This document shows positions 26,595-28,698 of a stretch of DNA of 28,698 nucleotides, in pieces. The stretch covers positions 1-28,698 of the IMG/VR virus record IMGVR_UViG_3300020472_000125, one strand, 5' to 3'. The DNA is from a virus. The first letter of the stretch is position 1, and every line of letters starts with the position of its first letter. The notes beneath the pieces were generated by a model, which made no database searches, was not told the origin of the DNA, and saw nothing but the letters and a program-made list of their open reading frames with translations. Both the position numbers and the translations under genes were made by a program.

Positions 26595-26987
26595 ATGGAG
26601 TTAACAAAAAAACCAAACCAAGAAAGGCATAACATGTCAGACCAAGATAAAAGCTGGGCTTACTCCGATGTCCTAATCGACCTAGATGAAGCATCTGCGG
26701 TTTACGGCGACCAAGTAATGAAATCCGTAGAAGCAAAGTTTCAAGGGGCTCGAGTTCAGCATATAGCAGTAGAACATATCCGAACTGAAACAATAGACGG
26801 ACTTACTCAGGTGGTAGGAGATATCGTCGGTACTCAATACTTTGAAACTGGAAGCGATACTGCATTTATAGTAGCTGAATCATTCACATTTACACCAAAC
26901 AAAAATTACAAAGGCATTCCCGGTCAGGTCGCCCAATACCAAGAGCGATACTGGGCAAAGGTAGATCCTTCACTCGTCTGGGGATAA
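26595..26987 (+). CDS. MEL-leader protein (unknown function), moron within the structural block
   Basis: 130 residues from ATG 26595 (MELTKKPNQERHNM); the second ATG at residue 14 (MSDQDKSWAYSDVLID) follows AAGAAAGGCATAAC. The body is not recognised: DEASAVYGDQVMKSVEAKFQGARVQHIAVEHIRTETIDGLTQVVGDIVGTQYFETGSDTAFIVAESFTFTP. It has mixed helix and strand, with no signal or membrane helix. It is the only plus-strand gene in the structural block and is bounded by hairpins at 26491 and 26997. Its leader is nearly the same as that of gene 21757. Confidence 0.72.
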   Translation: MELTKKPNQERHNMSDQDKSWAYSDVLIDLDEASAVYGDQVMKSVEAKFQGARVQHIAVEHIRTETIDGLTQVVGDIVGTQYFETGSDTAFIVAESFTFTPNKNYKGIPGQVAQYQERYWAKVDPSLVWG

Positions 26988-26996
26988 GGGAACCTA

Positions 26997-27024
26997 AAAG
27001 CCCCCACTTCGGTGGGGGTTTTTT
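26997..27024 (+). terminator. UUCG-loop terminator after gene 26595
   Basis: AGCCCCCAC pairs with GTGGGGGTT (seven strong pairs plus two) around TTCG, followed by a T-run. It lies just before the end of the minus-strand gene 27030. Confidence 0.9.
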
Positions 27025-27029
27025 AGTGC

Positions 27030-27200
27030 CTAAACTGCTTTCACCGCACCTGTTTTCAATACATCTGATACTTGAGAGCTGTTGGCTTCAAACCGATCAC
27101 CAAACTGTAGTTGGGAATCACCAAGCAGCAGACCAACCTCAAATGTGTTTAATGTTTGATTAAAATACAAATGATTGCAATTAACTAGATAAGTCGGCAT
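27030..27200 (-). CDS. Small protein downstream of the tail-fibre genes (56 residues)
   Basis: ATG 27200 lies inside the end of gene 27181 and TAG is at 27032-27030. The product is MPTYLVNCNHLYFNQTLNTF, then EVGLLLGDSQLQFGDRFEANSSQVSDVLKTGAVKAV. It is beta-like and soluble. The 20 bp overlap with gene 27181 fits a translationally coupled operon. The function is unknown; it could be a small virion or fibre-assembly protein. Confidence 0.55.
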   Translation of the reverse strand: MPTYLVNCNHLYFNQTLNTFEVGLLLGDSQLQFGDRFEANSSQVSDVLKTGAVKAV

Positions 27201-27384
27201 TCTCGACAACTTCTAAATTTACTTCTTCACCTTCAGATTCACCCAATAGGCTTCCCGGGGGGACAGTTTCTAATAGTTCAGCCATCTTTCTTATTTGTAC
27301 CGCTTGAATGCATATCCTGAGATGGTTAGGGAATCGGTTTTGTATTTCTTCTAACAGCTCGTCTTGCCTAATTTCAATCTCCAT
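27181..27384 (-). CDS. Small acidic protein (67 residues)
   Basis: MEIEIRQDELLEEIQNRFPNHLRICIQAVQIRKMAELL forms a helical first half; the rest is acidic (GESEGEEVNLEVVENADLSS). Its TVPPGSLL codons coincide with a copy of the CCGGGGGG motif. It starts one base after the stop of gene 27385. 'ELLEEIQNRFPNHLRICIQA--IRKM' resembles small helper proteins after tail fibres in marine phages, but no function is known. Confidence 0.6.
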   Translation of the reverse strand: MEIEIRQDELLEEIQNRFPNHLRICIQAVQIRKMAELLETVPPGSLLGESEGEEVNLEVVENADLSS

Positions 27385-27648
27385 CTATACCGGGCTTCCT
27401 GCTTCGTCTGCTCTCTGTTTCGCTGTTTTAACGTTCGCATCGTTTACCACTTTGTCCTTATCGGCAGGAATTGATGTAATGCTTTCGTCATCGGTCATGC
27501 GTTTAACTTCTTCCGCATGTAAACGATCTTTCGCTTTGCGGCATTTTTCTTTAACAGCGTTCTGCACCCAAGCATCTGGGTCTACTGTGTCCCATGCAAA
27601 CGCTTTTTCTTCTGCGTCTGTGATATTTACTGTAAATGTTTTAGCCAT
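27385..27648 (-). CDS. Small helical protein after the tail fibre (87 residues)
   Basis: It begins MAKTFTVNITDAEEKAFAWDTVDPDAWVQNAVKEKCRKAKDRLHAEEVKRM. 'F--NITDAEEKAF-----D---WVQNAV--K-R-A-D' is a pattern I associate with short proteins that follow tail-fibre genes in uncultured phages. It is mostly helix with many charged residues. It starts 10 bp after the tail-fibre stop. It may aid fibre assembly; this is inferred from position. Confidence 0.65.
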   Translation of the reverse strand: MAKTFTVNITDAEEKAFAWDTVDPDAWVQNAVKEKCRKAKDRLHAEEVKRMTDDESITSIPADKDKVVNDANVKTAKQRADEAGSPV

Positions 27649-27658
27649 AGTATATTTC

Positions 27659-28698
27659 CTATCCTATTAGTATTCCTTGAAAGCTGTTGTAAGTTTGCCC
27701 TGAGAAAGAAGTTATGTCTAATCCAGAACTGACGACATAAGGGTAAGCGCTGTCACTTGCATCTAAATAGAAAATGCCAGCGACACATTGCCCACCGTCT
27801 ACTCCTTTGTCGCCGTGGTTAGTGTAAAGAGAGCCATTTGAGGAGTAAATACCAAAGTAGCAGTCAGTATCATTGTCGTAACTCGTGTGTAGGAATAAGC
27901 TCCAACTGAAGAAATAATATCCATCTACTGGAGCAGTAAAAATTCCGGTAGTTGTGTTGAAGTTATTTCCATTGTCAAATAACCCGGTTCCAGAATCGGA
28001 ATTGCAAACAAAGACTGCGGTCCCCTGCTGGCCTTCAGTTCCTGAACCTGTCTTAGAAGCTCTAAACGCTGGAACATAAGGTGTGGTCATAATTCCGGTT
28101 CCGTCATCGATCTTTACTCGCATCGTTTCATTAGTAGCGAGATAAAGATGGCGAGCGGAGGAGTTATGCCCTACCCACATGGCAGTTGCGTCAAAAGCCA
28201 TACCACCTTGATAGCCGTCTCCTTGAATAGATAGCTGACCGTCCCAATTAGCATCGGGAGTAACATCTGCGCCACTGTTTATCATAAATTCTGGCGTGTA
28301 AAACTCCGCTTTTCTATTTGGGTGAATTGTTAGAGCCGTGACTGGACTTTCTGAACCGCCATCTGGGGTAACTTGAAAGGTTAAAGAACTTGGCATATCT
28401 CCATCGGCTGGAGTTCCATCAACCTGCGCGTAAATCTGTGCGCCTGCCGCATAAGAATTTCCGTCATATCCGTAAAAGACTATTTTCCCCAGCATTGCGT
28501 CATCATCAACTAGCGCTGGAGATGCAGCGGAACCGTCAGCTTTCGTAAATTGAATAACTCCAGTTGTTGCTTCCGTATCGTGGAAAGCCTCTATTGACAC
28601 AATAGGAGCAGCGCTATCTTTCTGAATTGTAACTTTGGAATTTTTGGCGATTAAATTATCTGCTGATTCGTCCCACTCTAAATAAGCTCCAGCAGTAG
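27659..28698 (-). CDS. Tail fibre with C1q-like C-terminal domain (N-terminus beyond right edge)
   Basis: The frame is open from the right edge (LEWDESADNLIAKNSKVTIQ...) for about 346 codons to TAA at 27659. A GTG at 28600 is an internal codon, not the start. The C-terminal ~130 residues look like a C1q/TNF-type jelly-roll: AFRASKTGSGTEGQQGTAVF, NNFNTTTGIFTAPVDGYYFFSWSLFLHT, and a strand-rich end VVSSGLDITSFSGQTYNSFQGILIG. Such trimeric heads bind the cell surface. The upstream half has the repeating 'L-I------F' strands of fibre shafts. It probably sets host range. The position at the start of the minus-strand run fits a tail module to the right. Confidence 0.8.
   Translation of the reverse strand, partial: TAGAYLEWDESADNLIAKNSKVTIQKDSAAPIVSIEAFHDTEATTGVIQFTKADGSAASPALVDDDAMLGKIVFYGYDGNSYAAGAQIYAQVDGTPADGDMPSSLTFQVTPDGGSESPVTALTIHPNRKAEFYTPEFMINSGADVTPDANWDGQLSIQGDGYQGGMAFDATAMWVGHNSSARHLYLATNETMRVKIDDGTGIMTTPYVPAFRASKTGSGTEGQQGTAVFVCNSDSGTGLFDNGNNFNTTTGIFTAPVDGYYFFSWSLFLHTSYDNDTDCYFGIYSSNGSLYTNHGDKGVDGGQCVAGIFYLDASDSAYPYVVSSGLDITSFSGQTYNSFQGILIG

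Noticed and set aside
27308-27670. Plus-strand 120-codon frame opposite the small genes after the tail fibre
   Set aside because: Ser/Thr-rich antisense frame with no promoter or ribosome site; the minus-strand genes are tightly packed with good starts.
28598-28600. GTG start for the tail fibre
   Set aside because: The frame stays open upstream to the window edge with fibre-like sequence, so this is an internal Val.
1-28698. Integrase, attachment sites or an immunity repressor
   Set aside because: No recombinase signature or paired att repeat was seen; lifestyle cannot be judged from this window.

Overview
This window is part of the genome of a tailed double-stranded DNA phage (Caudoviricetes). 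Base composition is AT-rich, roughly 42-43% GC by eye. The likely host is an actinobacterium: there is a WhiB-type Fe-S regulator, an actinobacterial-style secreted transglycosylase, an r1t-type holin, and many starts that look leaderless. Both ends are cut: a portal gene runs off the left edge and a tail-fibre gene runs off the right edge.

Layout. (1) 1-4110, minus strand: portal (partial), large and small terminase, a Mom-like DNA-modification enzyme with a tRNA-like cloverleaf in its 3' end, and a ParB-like protein. (2) 4220-4764 minus and 4874-12917 plus: two small genes divergent from a long early operon. The operon holds a wHTH replication protein, a candidate single-strand annealing protein, a secreted transglycosylase, a Dam-like methylase, two tandem cytosine-C5 methylases, an N4/N6 methylase, an HNH protein, a RusA-like resolvase and HTH proteins. 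(3) 12910-13815 minus: XkdF-type protease. (4) 13904-15914: a divergent block of small genes. (5) 15911-21665 minus: whiB, a peptidoglycan-binding protein with a Lys/Ala/Pro tail, holin, M15 endolysin, a staphylococcal-nuclease-like protein, a second holin, a small membrane protein and a large secreted Thr-Pro/acidic protein. A divergent small-gene cassette (17.6-19.15 kb) interrupts this block. (6) 21757-22365: another divergent cassette. (7) 22407-28698 minus: Com-like zinc finger, tail terminator, gp10-like, head-closure, connector, major capsid, decoration, scaffold, three small genes and the tail fibre. A one-gene plus-strand cassette (26595-26987) is inserted here.

The most striking signal is a repeated expression module. 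Nine places carry TTTACA (once TTTATA), a spacer of exactly 17 bp, a TAnnnT -10 box and then 6-7 bp before an ATGGAGTT start. Transcription should therefore begin at, or within a base of, the A of the start codon, giving a leaderless mRNA. A tenth, damaged copy precedes the first C5 methylase. Each module encodes a short Met-Glu-Leu/Phe leader that is in frame, after 6-13 codons, with a second ATG; in most copies that second ATG has its own Shine-Dalgarno sequence. Four modules are divergent pairs and most cassettes end at strong hairpin terminators, so they behave like morons. Promoters with the same geometry, but not the leader, sit at the starts of parB, XkdF, endolysin, scaffold and the secreted-protein gene.

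Two DNA-level biases are independent of reading frame. There are 13 copies of CCGGGGGG or its complement. Of about 86 CCGG sites, nearly all lie inside CCCGG or CCGGG, and the five exceptions are all right of 23.2 kb. Finally, whiB has no canonical start codon. It is joined to the preceding gene either by an A-AAA-AAG slippery heptamer or by an ATA codon overlapping the stop. All of this was read by eye; no searches or folding programs were run.
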